Assembly (NCBI GenBank): GCA_965203605.1
Contig: OZ241902.1
Span: forward strand, 1,612,001-1,676,000
Length of the DNA: 64,000 nt
Direction: 5' to 3'
From: JAPOUP01 sp965203605
GTDB taxonomy: Bacteria; Pseudomonadota; Alphaproteobacteria; Rhodobacterales; Rhodobacteraceae
The notes under the pieces are model-generated. The model saw only the letters and a program-made list of their open reading frames with translations, did not search any database and had not been told where the DNA came from. Each line of letters begins with the position of its first letter. Positions within the stretch are counted from its first letter, which is position 1. Of this stretch, positions 51,538-59,986 are shown one piece after another. The translations under genes were made by a program, and so were the position numbers.

Positions 51538-52549
51538 CTCCCACGACGCAATCCGACGGTATCCCTTGCGGATGCCACCGGGTTGGAATCCGCCGGTACC
51601 GGCCTGGAGTTCATTGTTTCCGCAGGAAGCCGTACAGTTTTCGATGTGCGTGATCGGCTGTCAACATCGTGCGGACGAGGATGTCTCGCATTTCGTCAAC
51701 GGGCTGCGAAACTTGGCCGGTCAAGCTGAAATCGCCGATTTCGCAACCAGCAAGGATCGTGGCGGACTGCGTCAAACAGTGGGGATCCTCTACTGGCTTG
51801 ACGGATCGCAATGCGCTGATTGGCTGGAAAGCGACGCATTTGTAGCGTTTTGGAAAGAACACGCTGACGCCGCCAATTTCGGGATATTCCGAGAAGCGTT
51901 CAATATTCCGTTGGAGCGATCCGAGACCCTGTTTTCCGGTCCGGAACACGATCACGGCGTGAGCCAGGTCAGAGCGGGAATCGAAGGGCCTGTGCAAAGG
52001 CACATGTATTGGGGCGGCATGCGGGATCGTATCCCCTGCTCAGCTGTTGATCCTCTCAAAGCCAATGGTGAGGTGCAGGTTGCGGAGAAGTTGAAAAACC
52101 TCGTGCGTGTTCGTGCCCACGAAAACCTCTGCATCATCAGGTCGGGCCAAGACTGGAGTTGTACCAAGGGAGAGCAGCGTCGTGAGTATCTCGAGCGGAT
52201 AGAACCGGTGCTGAAGGAGGGAATGGATTTCCTCCGCGATTCCGGTCACGAAGTCGGCTGTTATTCGTGCCGATATATGCGCGAATTCGACGAGAACGGC
52301 TCGGCGGCGGAGCGGACGTTCGGTCTCGCCTATTTCCGGACCATTGGGGAACTGGAAGCCTGGGCGGAACACCATCCGACCCATCTAGCGATTTTCAATA
52401 CTTTTCTGGAAATCGCACCGAAATACGGTCCGTCTCTACAGCTACGCCTTTGGCACGAGGTATCTGTTCTGCCAGCCGAGAATCAGATCGGCGAATACAG
52501 CAATTGCCTACCCGGAACCGGTCTGCTCGGCGGGCTAACAGAAAACTGA
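51524..52549 (+). CDS. oxd: aldoxime dehydratase (phenylacetaldoxime dehydratase family, haem enzyme)
   Basis: A 341-residue haem b enzyme that removes water from an aldoxime (R-CH=N-OH) to give a nitrile. Key residues match known Oxd enzymes: Arg167 in YWGGMRDRIP, Ser207 in CIIRSGQDWS, the proximal haem His287 in HHPTHLAIF and the distal catalytic His311 in LRLWHEVSVLP. The spacing between the two His residues is 24, three longer than the 21 of the classic OxdA/OxdRE type. It overlaps the nitrilase gene by 14 bases and precedes an ABC importer. The natural aldoxime is unknown; phenyl- or indolyl-acetaldoxime are reasonable candidates. Confidence 0.93.
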   Translation: MQQNDSHDAIRRYPLRMPPGWNPPVPAWSSLFPQEAVQFSMCVIGCQHRADEDVSHFVNGLRNLAGQAEIADFATSKDRGGLRQTVGILYWLDGSQCADWLESDAFVAFWKEHADAANFGIFREAFNIPLERSETLFSGPEHDHGVSQVRAGIEGPVQRHMYWGGMRDRIPCSAVDPLKANGEVQVAEKLKNLVRVRAHENLCIIRSGQDWSCTKGEQRREYLERIEPVLKEGMDFLRDSGHEVGCYSCRYMREFDENGSAAERTFGLAYFRTIGELEAWAEHHPTHLAIFNTFLEIAPKYGPSLQLRLWHEVSVLPAENQIGEYSNCLPGTGLLGGLTEN

Positions 52550-52630
52550 GCACGGCAATCAACCCTACTCATCACGGGCCGCCGCGGTCGGCGACTTGTG
52601 TCCGATGGTTGGAAGTTCAGGGAGTAAACC

Positions 52631-53890
52631 ATGAAGAAACTGACCTCGAAGCTGCTGGTAGGTGCTGTGTTTGCGATGCTCTCCATTGTGGGGAATGCAT
52701 ATGCTGCGGAACCCGCTTGCGGGATGAAGAACGCCCAGAAGGCCGCTGGCGAACCAATCCTGGTAGGCGGCATAAACGGCAATGCGCCTCCAGGAGACTT
52801 CTCCGGGGGTACCGACGGTGCGGCGGCCTATTTCAAGTGCGTCAACGATAATGGCGGCATCAATGGAAGGCCCATTGAATATATTGTCGAGAACGATCAG
52901 TGGAGCCCGGAACTTGCGGCACAGGTTGCGACCAAGTTGATCAAGGATGATGGTGTTGTTGCGCTCGTTGGAAACGGATCGGTTGTCTCGATGGCAGTCA
53001 ATGCCAGGATGTATAAGGAAGAGAACATCATGGTGATGGCTTCAGCCTGTGCCATCTCCGATTGTTATGAGAACTCGAACATTGTTTCCGCCAACCAAGG
53101 TCCGCTGCCTTCGGGCATCGGTGCATTGAAATACGCCATCGAAGAACTGGGAACGGAACATGCTGCCTGCATCGGGTTCAATATCCCCAACAACGGCGGA
53201 TGGGCCTGCGAATGGATGGACAAGTATATGCAGTCGTATGGCAGGAAATCCACGGCGCTGCTGATGGATCCTGCCTCCGTCGATCTCAATTCCGTCTACC
53301 TGCAGGCGCTGGCGGAGGGAGTCGATACGATCCTGCTAATGCTCCCGGCTGGTCCGGCACTCGGCATCCTCAAGGTAGCCGAAGAACAGGGTGGGCGCGA
53401 TCAGTTCACTTGGGTTTCGCCCACGCCTCTCTATGATCCGACCGTACCTGCTGCGCTCGGTGATTATTGGGATGGCCATCTGTATGTAAATATCGAACTG
53501 GCACCGTTCGACTCCACAGGCCAAGATAATCAGAACTGGGTCGCTGTTATGGGTAGGTACGGTCTGGATGGGGACCGTCGGGACACTTTCTCGCAATCTG
53601 GCTACATATCGGCGAAATTCTTCACAGAAGCTCTATTGGATATGGATCCAACCAAGATCGACCGCGCAAGCGTCACTGAGACAATAAGGGCGATATCTGG
53701 CAAGAAGTCCGATCTACTTTGCGGCCCATATTACGTGGGTGACTTCGAGCGTCATATGCCCAACCATGCCGGTCGCATGGTGGTGTTCAAAGGGGGCAAA
53801 TTCGAGATCGTTCGGGACTGTTACGATATCGACTCCTCCTATCTCGACGAGATCCGCGAACAGGAAAGGTCACTTGGACTGATCGAGTGA
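52631..53890 (+). CDS. branched-chain/amide-type ABC transporter substrate-binding protein
   Basis: A periplasmic type-I binding protein (Leu/amide family), 419 residues. The signal peptide is MKKLTSKLLVGAVFAMLSIVGNAYA, cut before AEPACG. The mature part has DFSGGTDGAAAYFKCVNDNGGINGR and VATKLIKDDGVVALVGNGSV, typical of LivK/AmiC-like proteins. Several Cys residues (for example in SACAISDCY and HAACIGFN) may form disulfides. The gene lies 81 bp after the aldoxime dehydratase gene and starts the Liv-type cassette. The ligand is probably the aldoxime, its amino-acid precursor or a nitrile. Confidence 0.9.
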   Translation: MKKLTSKLLVGAVFAMLSIVGNAYAAEPACGMKNAQKAAGEPILVGGINGNAPPGDFSGGTDGAAAYFKCVNDNGGINGRPIEYIVENDQWSPELAAQVATKLIKDDGVVALVGNGSVVSMAVNARMYKEENIMVMASACAISDCYENSNIVSANQGPLPSGIGALKYAIEELGTEHAACIGFNIPNNGGWACEWMDKYMQSYGRKSTALLMDPASVDLNSVYLQALAEGVDTILLMLPAGPALGILKVAEEQGGRDQFTWVSPTPLYDPTVPAALGDYWDGHLYVNIELAPFDSTGQDNQNWVAVMGRYGLDGDRRDTFSQSGYISAKFFTEALLDMDPTKIDRASVTETIRAISGKKSDLLCGPYYVGDFERHMPNHAGRMVVFKGGKFEIVRDCYDIDSSYLDEIREQERSLGLIE

Positions 53891-53963
53891 TGTCACCAAT
53901 GTCGGCCACGCCGCAACAAGGCACAGCCTGCGCTTTCCCAGGCAAGGTCCGGGTTAGCGTTTC

Positions 53964-54836
53964 ATGACAATCTACGGTCTCTTTCTGGTGTCTGGGCTTG
54001 CGGTCGGGTCGCTCTACGCGTTGGGCGGTATCGGACTGGTCGTGCTTCACCGCACGACAGGTGTCTTGAATTTCGCCTACGGCGCGATTGCCGCCGCCGC
54101 CGCCATGTTGACGTGGCAGTTGCTCGAATGGGGTTTGTGGCCGCCGATTGCTTGGCTTTCGGCGATCGTCACGGGCATGGTCCTGTCCGCTGGCTACGGC
54201 CGAGCCATTGCGCCGGGACTGGCGTGGCGAGATCCCGCTGTCAAGGCTGTGGCTACGCTTGGCTACGCCCTGATTGTTCTCGGTCTTGTAAGCTTTCTCT
54301 GGCAAGATGCGGCACGCAAGCTCGTATTGCCAACTGACTCCATCAGTGTAGCGTTGTTTGATGTGAGGATCACCGTCACCCGGCTGATTGCATTCGGGTC
54401 GTGCATTGCGATCGTTGCTGCGACAGTCCTTTTTCTGAACCGCACGCGTACCGGCCTGCATATGCGCGCGATTGCCGATGGACGTGATCATGCCGCACTG
54501 ATTGGCATTCCCATCACCCGCGTCGAAACGATGGCGTGGTCGGTCTCAGGCACCATTGCCGGATTTACAGGCCTAATGTTCGGTGACCTCGTCCGGCTTG
54601 ATCCGACAGTGATTACCTTCATGGTCATGCCAGCAATCGCGGCTGCCGTGTGCGGTCGATTGCAATCGCTTTGGCTGACGTTCCTTGGAGGAATCACTAT
54701 TGGCGTTGTCGAGGCGATGCTGACCCTATCCAAGCCGTTGGCGCCACTGCGGTCAATGACGCCGTTCATCATCGCCGCACTGGCGATCCTTTGGATGCAA
54801 CGCAAACAAAGGCTTACCTTTGCAACGAGAGGATAA
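53964..54836 (+). CDS. branched-chain-type ABC transporter permease (LivH-like)
   Basis: A 290-residue inner-membrane permease with about eight spans. LYALGGIGLVVLHRTTGVLNFAYGA at the N-terminus and TGLHMRAIADGRDHAALIGI in the middle (the LivH cytoplasmic EAA-like loop) are typical. Length is normal. It follows the binding protein by 73 bp and precedes the LivM-like gene by 3 bp. Confidence 0.9.
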   Translation: MTIYGLFLVSGLAVGSLYALGGIGLVVLHRTTGVLNFAYGAIAAAAAMLTWQLLEWGLWPPIAWLSAIVTGMVLSAGYGRAIAPGLAWRDPAVKAVATLGYALIVLGLVSFLWQDAARKLVLPTDSISVALFDVRITVTRLIAFGSCIAIVAATVLFLNRTRTGLHMRAIADGRDHAALIGIPITRVETMAWSVSGTIAGFTGLMFGDLVRLDPTVITFMVMPAIAAAVCGRLQSLWLTFLGGITIGVVEAMLTLSKPLAPLRSMTPFIIAALAILWMQRKQRLTFATRG

Positions 54837-54839
54837 TCA

Positions 54840-55844
54840 TTGACTGGAGCGATACGCAGGCTGTTCGATGTAAAAGGATTGGCGGTTGTGGCAACTGCAA
54901 TCGTCGCAATGATTGCGTTGCCATTGGTCATCGGCGCTATCTGGATCAAGGTCTCAACATCGGTCACAATTTTCGCAATCGCCGCAGCCGGAGCTTCACT
55001 GGTCTATGCGCAACTCGGTTTTGTCAATCTGGCGCAGGTATCTCTGGTCGGTGTCGGTGGCTGGATCATGTTGCGTCTCAACTACGCGACTGCATTTCCC
55101 TTTGAACTATCCTTACTGTTCAGTGGCATTGGTGCCGGGTTGATCGGTATGTTGCTGGCAATCCCGGCCATGCGCATGCGTGGCCTCTATCTCGCGCTGG
55201 TCACACTGATGGCGGCAGGCGCCTTTCAGGTAGTCTTCACTGCGTTTCAGTTTCCCAACGGCGGCGAAGGCTTTTGGGGTGTAGCGCTTCAGTCACTAGG
55301 CGAGATGCGCCGACCCAAAATCGCGGTTACAGACAGTGCCTACCTGCGTTACTGCATTGGAGTGGCCTCCATTTGCTTTGTGATCGTCCAGATGCACCAA
55401 AAGATGCGACCGGGCCGCGTCTGGGCCATGATCCGACAATCAGAGGCCAGCGCGATGGCCGCTGGTGTCAACGTAACCACCCACAAGGTCTGGGCATTCG
55501 TTTTGGCGGGGTTTCTCGCTGGCATAGCCGGTGGATTGCTGGCTGGAGAGCTAAAGATACTCGACAGTCGATCATTCTCAGCCAGCGAGTCAATCCTGCT
55601 TTTCGCCTTGTCCGTGGTCGGCGGAGTCTATAGCTGGGTCGGGGCGGTCATTGCCGGAGTTCTCTATCGTGCGGTTCCCGCCCTGTTCAACAATTTCGGC
55701 CTTGACGCTGATCTGGCGTTGATCATTTTCGGTGTCGCTCTGCTGCATGCGGTTGTGACGGCGGAACGCGGCATCGCTGGGCAGCTCGGCGATGTAATCT
55801 CCTCATTGCTTGCACGCTGGGCCAACCGCAATGATCGCAATTGA
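54840..55844 (+). CDS. branched-chain-type ABC transporter permease (LivM-like)
   Basis: A 334-residue permease with about eight to nine spans, including GASLVYAQLGFVNLAQVSLVGVGG (LivM start-of-core), GRVWAMIRQSEASAMAAGVN (coupling loop) and the C-terminal VVGGVYSWVGAVIAGVLY. The start is a TTG at 54840, seven bases after GAGAGG; no closer ATG is in frame. The 3' end overlaps the ATPase gene by 14 bases. Confidence 0.88.
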   Translation: MTGAIRRLFDVKGLAVVATAIVAMIALPLVIGAIWIKVSTSVTIFAIAAAGASLVYAQLGFVNLAQVSLVGVGGWIMLRLNYATAFPFELSLLFSGIGAGLIGMLLAIPAMRMRGLYLALVTLMAAGAFQVVFTAFQFPNGGEGFWGVALQSLGEMRRPKIAVTDSAYLRYCIGVASICFVIVQMHQKMRPGRVWAMIRQSEASAMAAGVNVTTHKVWAFVLAGFLAGIAGGLLAGELKILDSRSFSASESILLFALSVVGGVYSWVGAVIAGVLYRAVPALFNNFGLDADLALIIFGVALLHAVVTAERGIAGQLGDVISSLLARWANRNDRN

Positions 55845-56535
55845 CATGCTGACAGTCAGTTTTGGCGGCGTGTGCGCCATTGACGAGCTGACGCTTGATT
55901 TGAGGGATGATGTCGTCGGCATTATCGGCCCCAATGGCGCCGGCAAGACAACCCTGATCAATGTCTTGTCGGGTTTTGTTGAGCCAGGAGCCGGCAGCGT
56001 GACGGCCTACGACCATGATCTCCTGGCGATGAAACCACACGAGAGAGCGCGGTGGGGATTGGCACGCTCTTTTCAGAAGGCGCAGATCGCCCCGGATCTG
56101 AACGTCGAAGACCATATCCGCGTTGCATTGGATTTTCAGGGACTGCCCGAACGGGACAATCAGAAGGTGTTGGCGCGCGTTATGGAGTTCACGGGACTTT
56201 CCGAACGCCGCCATGATCCCGGACGCCTGCTCAACTCAGCACAACAGCGTTTGACTGAGATCGCGCGTTGTCTGGCATCTTCGCCGAAGATAGTGCTGCT
56301 AGACGAACCCGGTGGAGGGCTTCCACAGAATCAGATGAGAGGGCTGCAGGAGCTAATCGGCAATATCAAGAGCGAATTCGACGCAATGGTGGTCCTGATC
56401 GATCATGACGTCGACCTTATCCGTGCAGTCTGTTCGCATATGGCCGTTCTGGATTTTGGCAGACTCATCGCATTCGGAGAAACTAACACGGTTTTGAGTG
56501 ATGAGAAGGTGAGGGCAGCCTATTTGGGACGGTAG
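55831..56535 (+). CDS. branched-chain-type ABC transporter ATPase (LivG-like), degenerate signature motif
   Basis: An ATPase of 234 residues from the ATG at 55831 (MIAIDMLTVSFGG). Walker A GPNGAGKTTL and Walker B KIVLLDEPGGG are intact. The ABC signature, normally LSxGQ, reads LNSAQQRLTEIARCL, with Ser and Gly replaced by Asn and Ala. The switch His is in LIDHDVDLI. LivG subunits are often a little longer (about 255). The modified signature could reduce activity at one of the two ATP sites, as in asymmetric ABC systems, but LivF here has a normal signature. Confidence 0.88.
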   Translation: MIAIDMLTVSFGGVCAIDELTLDLRDDVVGIIGPNGAGKTTLINVLSGFVEPGAGSVTAYDHDLLAMKPHERARWGLARSFQKAQIAPDLNVEDHIRVALDFQGLPERDNQKVLARVMEFTGLSERRHDPGRLLNSAQQRLTEIARCLASSPKIVLLDEPGGGLPQNQMRGLQELIGNIKSEFDAMVVLIDHDVDLIRAVCSHMAVLDFGRLIAFGETNTVLSDEKVRAAYLGR

Positions 56536-57261
56536 ATGATGAGCGACTATGCAGCGCAGCTGTCAATTGAGAACCTAACGGTTGAAAGCGCCGGAAAGAT
56601 CGTTGTCGAAAACTTGTCACTTAGCGTCATGCAGGGTGAAATTGTTGCGCTGCTCGGACCAAACGGAGCCGGTAAGAGCGAACTCGTGCTGGCGACGGCC
56701 GGACTTATGGCGAAGGAAGCTGGCTCTGTCACAGTCGCTGGCAATCAGGTCTCCGCTCTCAAACCCGATCAGATACGCGCAGCCGGTCTCGCGGCGGTTC
56801 CTGAAGGCCATCACGTACTGCCGGACTTATCTGTCTCCGATAACCTGTGCGCTGCCGGATCAATGCTCTCGGCTCCGGATCTGGATAGGGCGATTCAAGA
56901 TGCCTTCGACCTGTTCCCCGAGTTAGACAGGTTGCTCGCGCAAAAGGCAGGTTTGCTATCTGGCGGACAGCAGAAGATGGTGGCACTTGCCCAAGCGTTA
57001 GTCAGCCGGCCCAGATTCCTGTTGATCGATGAAATGTCGCTCGGTCTTGCGCCGGTTATCATCAAGCGCCTGTTGGAGGCGGTGCGTCAACTTTCCAAAA
57101 AAGGTGTCGGAATTCTGCTAATTGAGCAGTTCACTAACCTTGCGTTGGAACTATCAAACCGGGCGATCATCATGAACCGCGGATGTATGCTTTATTCTGG
57201 TGACTCCAAAAAACTCAGAGACAACCCTGATATTCTACATTCTGCGTATTTTGGGACGTAA
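56536..57261 (+). CDS. branched-chain-type ABC transporter ATPase (LivF-like)
   Basis: A 241-residue ATPase (240 if started at the second ATG, 56539). Walker A is GPNGAGKSELV, with Glu in place of the usual Thr after Ser. The signature is LSGGQQKMVALAQAL, Walker B is FLLIDEMSLGLAP and the switch-region motif is LLIEQFTNLAL, all in LivF order. It starts directly after the LivG-like gene and is the last gene of the aldoxime operon. Confidence 0.9.
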   Translation: MMSDYAAQLSIENLTVESAGKIVVENLSLSVMQGEIVALLGPNGAGKSELVLATAGLMAKEAGSVTVAGNQVSALKPDQIRAAGLAAVPEGHHVLPDLSVSDNLCAAGSMLSAPDLDRAIQDAFDLFPELDRLLAQKAGLLSGGQQKMVALAQALVSRPRFLLIDEMSLGLAPVIIKRLLEAVRQLSKKGVGILLIEQFTNLALELSNRAIIMNRGCMLYSGDSKKLRDNPDILHSAYFGT

Positions 57262-57657
57262 TGTCAGAAAGTTCTATCTCAAAGACCCGTGTGGGTTCTG
57301 GTCGGCAACCAGAGTAGTCTTGAGGTCTGGTGACCCGTGCGCTTGACACATCAGCAGCATCACAAAGTTGATCGTGGAATGGCAATTCGTTGCGATGGTT
57401 CGCAGCAACATTTGCAGGGGGAACCCCCGTTCCACCGGGAAGTGCAACACCAGAAGCGGTGGTAACCGGTTTCCCGCCACATGATGTTGCGAATCGGTCA
57501 ACAGACGGCAAAGTCCCTATACTGAAACAAGGGAGACCGCCATGCCGAGGAGCCGCCGTCGCTTCAGCACAGCAATTCCATGCCCTGAAGTTCTCATGGC
57601 AATCCTGAACAGTCCTCCGGATCGAGGTGACCCCAGTCTGTGCAAAATGCGATCGGT
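57262..57657. other. 396 bp between convergent operons
   Basis: The 3' end of the aldoxime operon faces the 3' end of the kynurenine-type operon. I see no gene and no strong hairpin with a T run. Confidence 0.5.
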
Positions 57658-58527
57658 TCAAATCAACCCGGAACACTCGATCAAGGCTATCGTTGCCTGG
57701 TGCAGTTGCCTTGCTGGATCGGCGAGATCCGTGATGACGTCGAAATGGTTGCGGTCCTCGACTTCCAGGCAAGTCACGGTCAACCCCGCCTTGCGCAGTT
57801 TCCTCGAAAAGTCCTGACTTTGACGCTTGAACTCATCAGTTTCCTTGCCACCCCAAGTGATCAGCAGTTTGGACTCTTGGGGAAAGGCCATGCCCTGCGG
57901 CGAGTTCCGACATGCTGCAACCGCATCAAGCCTGAGCCATTCATTCGGCTTACAGTGACGCACAGGCTCGAGGTCATATAGTCCGCTTGCCAGAACCCCG
58001 CCCTTAAGCAGGTTATCCGCCACACCGTGGAACGCCCTCCAATCCGTGGCCAGAGCCATCGCGGCCAGATGCGCCCCTGCAGATGAACCGCCAACGAACA
58101 ACTTCGCCGGATCGCCACCATGCAAGGTGATGTTTCCATGTACCCAGGCAACCGCACGACGGCACTGAGTGACGATTTCATCGAGGCTTACCTTGGGTGC
58201 AAGGCTGTAATCGACAATTGCCGTACTGATCCCGCGATTGACGAGCGCCCTTGCCATGAACGCGCTGTCTCTCCGGCCAAGCAGCCGCCAATAGCCCCCG
58301 TGAAAGTAGATCAGGACCGGCCTGCCAGCACCAGCAGGAAAGTAGTCGATGCGCTCATCGTCCGAAGGTCCGAAGGCCAGATCGCGAACTACCTCACAGT
58401 CGGCATAGCATTCCGCGCTCAGTGCCCGATAGCGTGCGATCTCCGCGTCAAAGTTCGGGACTGCGGCTCGGGCATCGTACTGGCGTTCCAGCTCTTCCTG
58501 GCCGAGACTCCTCCAATCGTCTGGCAT
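57658..58527 (-). CDS. alpha/beta hydrolase, kynurenine-formamidase (arylformamidase)-like
   Basis: A 289-residue alpha/beta hydrolase with an oxyanion-hole motif HGGYWRLLG and a nucleophile elbow GGSSAGAHLAAM; a late His in DRNHFDVI completes the probable triad. HGGYW together with SGLYDLEPVRH is characteristic of the arylformamidase group that hydrolyses N-formylkynurenine to kynurenine. The ATG at 58527 comes two bases after the LivF stop. It closes an operon begun by 3-hydroxyanthranilate dioxygenase, which supports this substrate; a general carboxylesterase is the alternative. Confidence 0.75.
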   Translation of the reverse strand: MPDDWRSLGQEELERQYDARAAVPNFDAEIARYRALSAECYADCEVVRDLAFGPSDDERIDYFPAGAGRPVLIYFHGGYWRLLGRRDSAFMARALVNRGISTAIVDYSLAPKVSLDEIVTQCRRAVAWVHGNITLHGGDPAKLFVGGSSAGAHLAAMALATDWRAFHGVADNLLKGGVLASGLYDLEPVRHCKPNEWLRLDAVAACRNSPQGMAFPQESKLLITWGGKETDEFKRQSQDFSRKLRKAGLTVTCLEVEDRNHFDVITDLADPARQLHQATIALIECSGLI

Positions 58528-58529
58528 GG

Positions 58530-59228
58530 TCACACGCCCAGATAGGTCTCGGCGAAATCCGGCACCGCGCGCATCGCATCCATGTCCCCTGCCCAAGCGA
58601 CCTTTCCCTTAACCAGAACTGTCGCGTGGTCGGCAACCCTCGCCACCTCATCGAGGTTCTTGTCGATCACAAGAATTGTCTGCCCCTGCGCCTTCAGTGT
58701 GCCGAGAGTGTTCCAGATGCTTTGGCGGACCAGCGGGGCGAGGCCCTCCGTGGCTTCGTCCAAAATCAGCACTTTCGGATTTGTCATCAGTGCACGACCG
58801 ATCGCCAGCATCTGCTGTTCGCCGCCCGAGAGCGAATTCCCCAACTGCTCGGCCCTCTCTCTCAAGCGCGGAAAGTGGTCAAACACCAGGTCAAGTGTCC
58901 AGTACCCAGAGCCTGATCTGTCGCCTGCGGTGCAGATCAGGTTTTCCCGCACGGTCAGTTTCGGAAAGACCTGCCGGCCTTCCGGCACCAGCGCGATGCC
59001 CGCCTGACCGATCTGGTAGGGCTTCAGCGCAGTGATTTCACGACCGGCAAGCCGGATCGTACCCGCACTGGCTGGAGTCAGCCCGCTGACCGCCCGAACT
59101 GTCGTGGTCTTTCCCATGCCGTTGCGGCCCATCACCGCTACAAGTTGGCCCTCATCTAGCTCCAGATCGATCCCAAAGAGAACCTTGGAGCTGCCGTAGC
59201 CTGCCTCGACCCCTTCGACCTGCAACAT
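58530..59228 (-). CDS. branched-chain-type ABC transporter ATPase (LivF-like)
   Basis: A 232-residue ATPase with Walker A GRNGMGKTTTV, Q-loop region LVPEGRQVFPKLTV, signature LSGGEQQMLAIGRAL and Walker B LILDEATEGLAP (Ala instead of Pro after Glu). LVIDKNLDEV stands where other ATPases have a His, which is normal for LivF. The ATG at 59228 shares a base with the LivG stop codon (TGATG). Confidence 0.93.
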   Translation of the reverse strand: MLQVEGVEAGYGSSKVLFGIDLELDEGQLVAVMGRNGMGKTTTVRAVSGLTPASAGTIRLAGREITALKPYQIGQAGIALVPEGRQVFPKLTVRENLICTAGDRSGSGYWTLDLVFDHFPRLRERAEQLGNSLSGGEQQMLAIGRALMTNPKVLILDEATEGLAPLVRQSIWNTLGTLKAQGQTILVIDKNLDEVARVADHATVLVKGKVAWAGDMDAMRAVPDFAETYLGV

Positions 59229-59983
59229 CAGTTCACCTCCTCGCGGAGCTTGTGGTCACCGAGATAGGCCTCCTGCACTTCGGGATTGACCCGAATGCTC
59301 TCGGGCACATCCGAGGCGATGACCCTGCCGTATACGAGGACTGAGACCTTGTCGGCGAGACCAAAGACCACATCCATGTCATGTTCCACCAGAAGCATGG
59401 TGACGGAGTCGCGCAGGTCCTCCAGCAACTCCATGATGCGGCGGCTTTCCTCGACGCCCATACCCGCCGTCGGTTCATCCAGGAGCAACAGTTTGGGCTT
59501 GGCCGCGAGCGCCATTGCGATCTCGACCTGCCGCTTCTGTCCGTGGGCAAGTCTGCCGGTCGGCATGTCGGCCAGATCCATCAGCCCCACACGGGTCAAT
59601 ATGGCCTCGGCCCGCTCCCGTTCAGCGCGATCTGTGGCCGCCAGACGAAAGAGATTCCGGGCTTGCCCGGCAAAGGACTGCAACACGAGACAGACGTTGT
59701 CACGCACCGTCAATTCGGGGAAGACCGAGGTGATCTGAAAACTACGCACCAGCCCAGCGTGGGGCCTCAAATGCGAGGGGATCGCCAGGAGATCCTGCCC
59801 GTCGAATGTGATGGTGCCGCTGGAGGGCCGTAGATATCCGGAGAGCAGGGCAATCAACGTGGTTTTGCCGGCCCCGTTGGGACCGATCAGCGCATGGATC
59901 GTGCCGCGTTCGACCGTCAGCGAGACATTGTCCGTGGGCTTGATCGCTCCGAATGACCTGCAAAGGTTGCGGATATCAAGCAT
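59228..59983 (-). CDS. branched-chain-type ABC transporter ATPase (LivG-like)
   Basis: A 251-residue ATPase, normal LivG length. Walker A is GPNGAGKTTLIAL, then VRSFQITSVFPELTV, signature LAHGQKRQVEIAMAL, Walker B LLLLDEPTAGM and switch His LVEHDMDVVFGLAD. The C-terminus EAYLGD is typical of LivG. It lies 3 bp after the LivM-like gene. Confidence 0.94.
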   Translation of the reverse strand: MLDIRNLCRSFGAIKPTDNVSLTVERGTIHALIGPNGAGKTTLIALLSGYLRPSSGTITFDGQDLLAIPSHLRPHAGLVRSFQITSVFPELTVRDNVCLVLQSFAGQARNLFRLAATDRAERERAEAILTRVGLMDLADMPTGRLAHGQKRQVEIAMALAAKPKLLLLDEPTAGMGVEESRRIMELLEDLRDSVTMLLVEHDMDVVFGLADKVSVLVYGRVIASDVPESIRVNPEVQEAYLGDHKLREEVN

Positions 59984-59986
59984 CTC

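Noticed and set aside
57215..57772. 185-codon minus-strand frame between the two convergent operons
   Set aside because: It overlaps the ends of real genes on both sides, has no recognisable motif and no ribosome-binding site.
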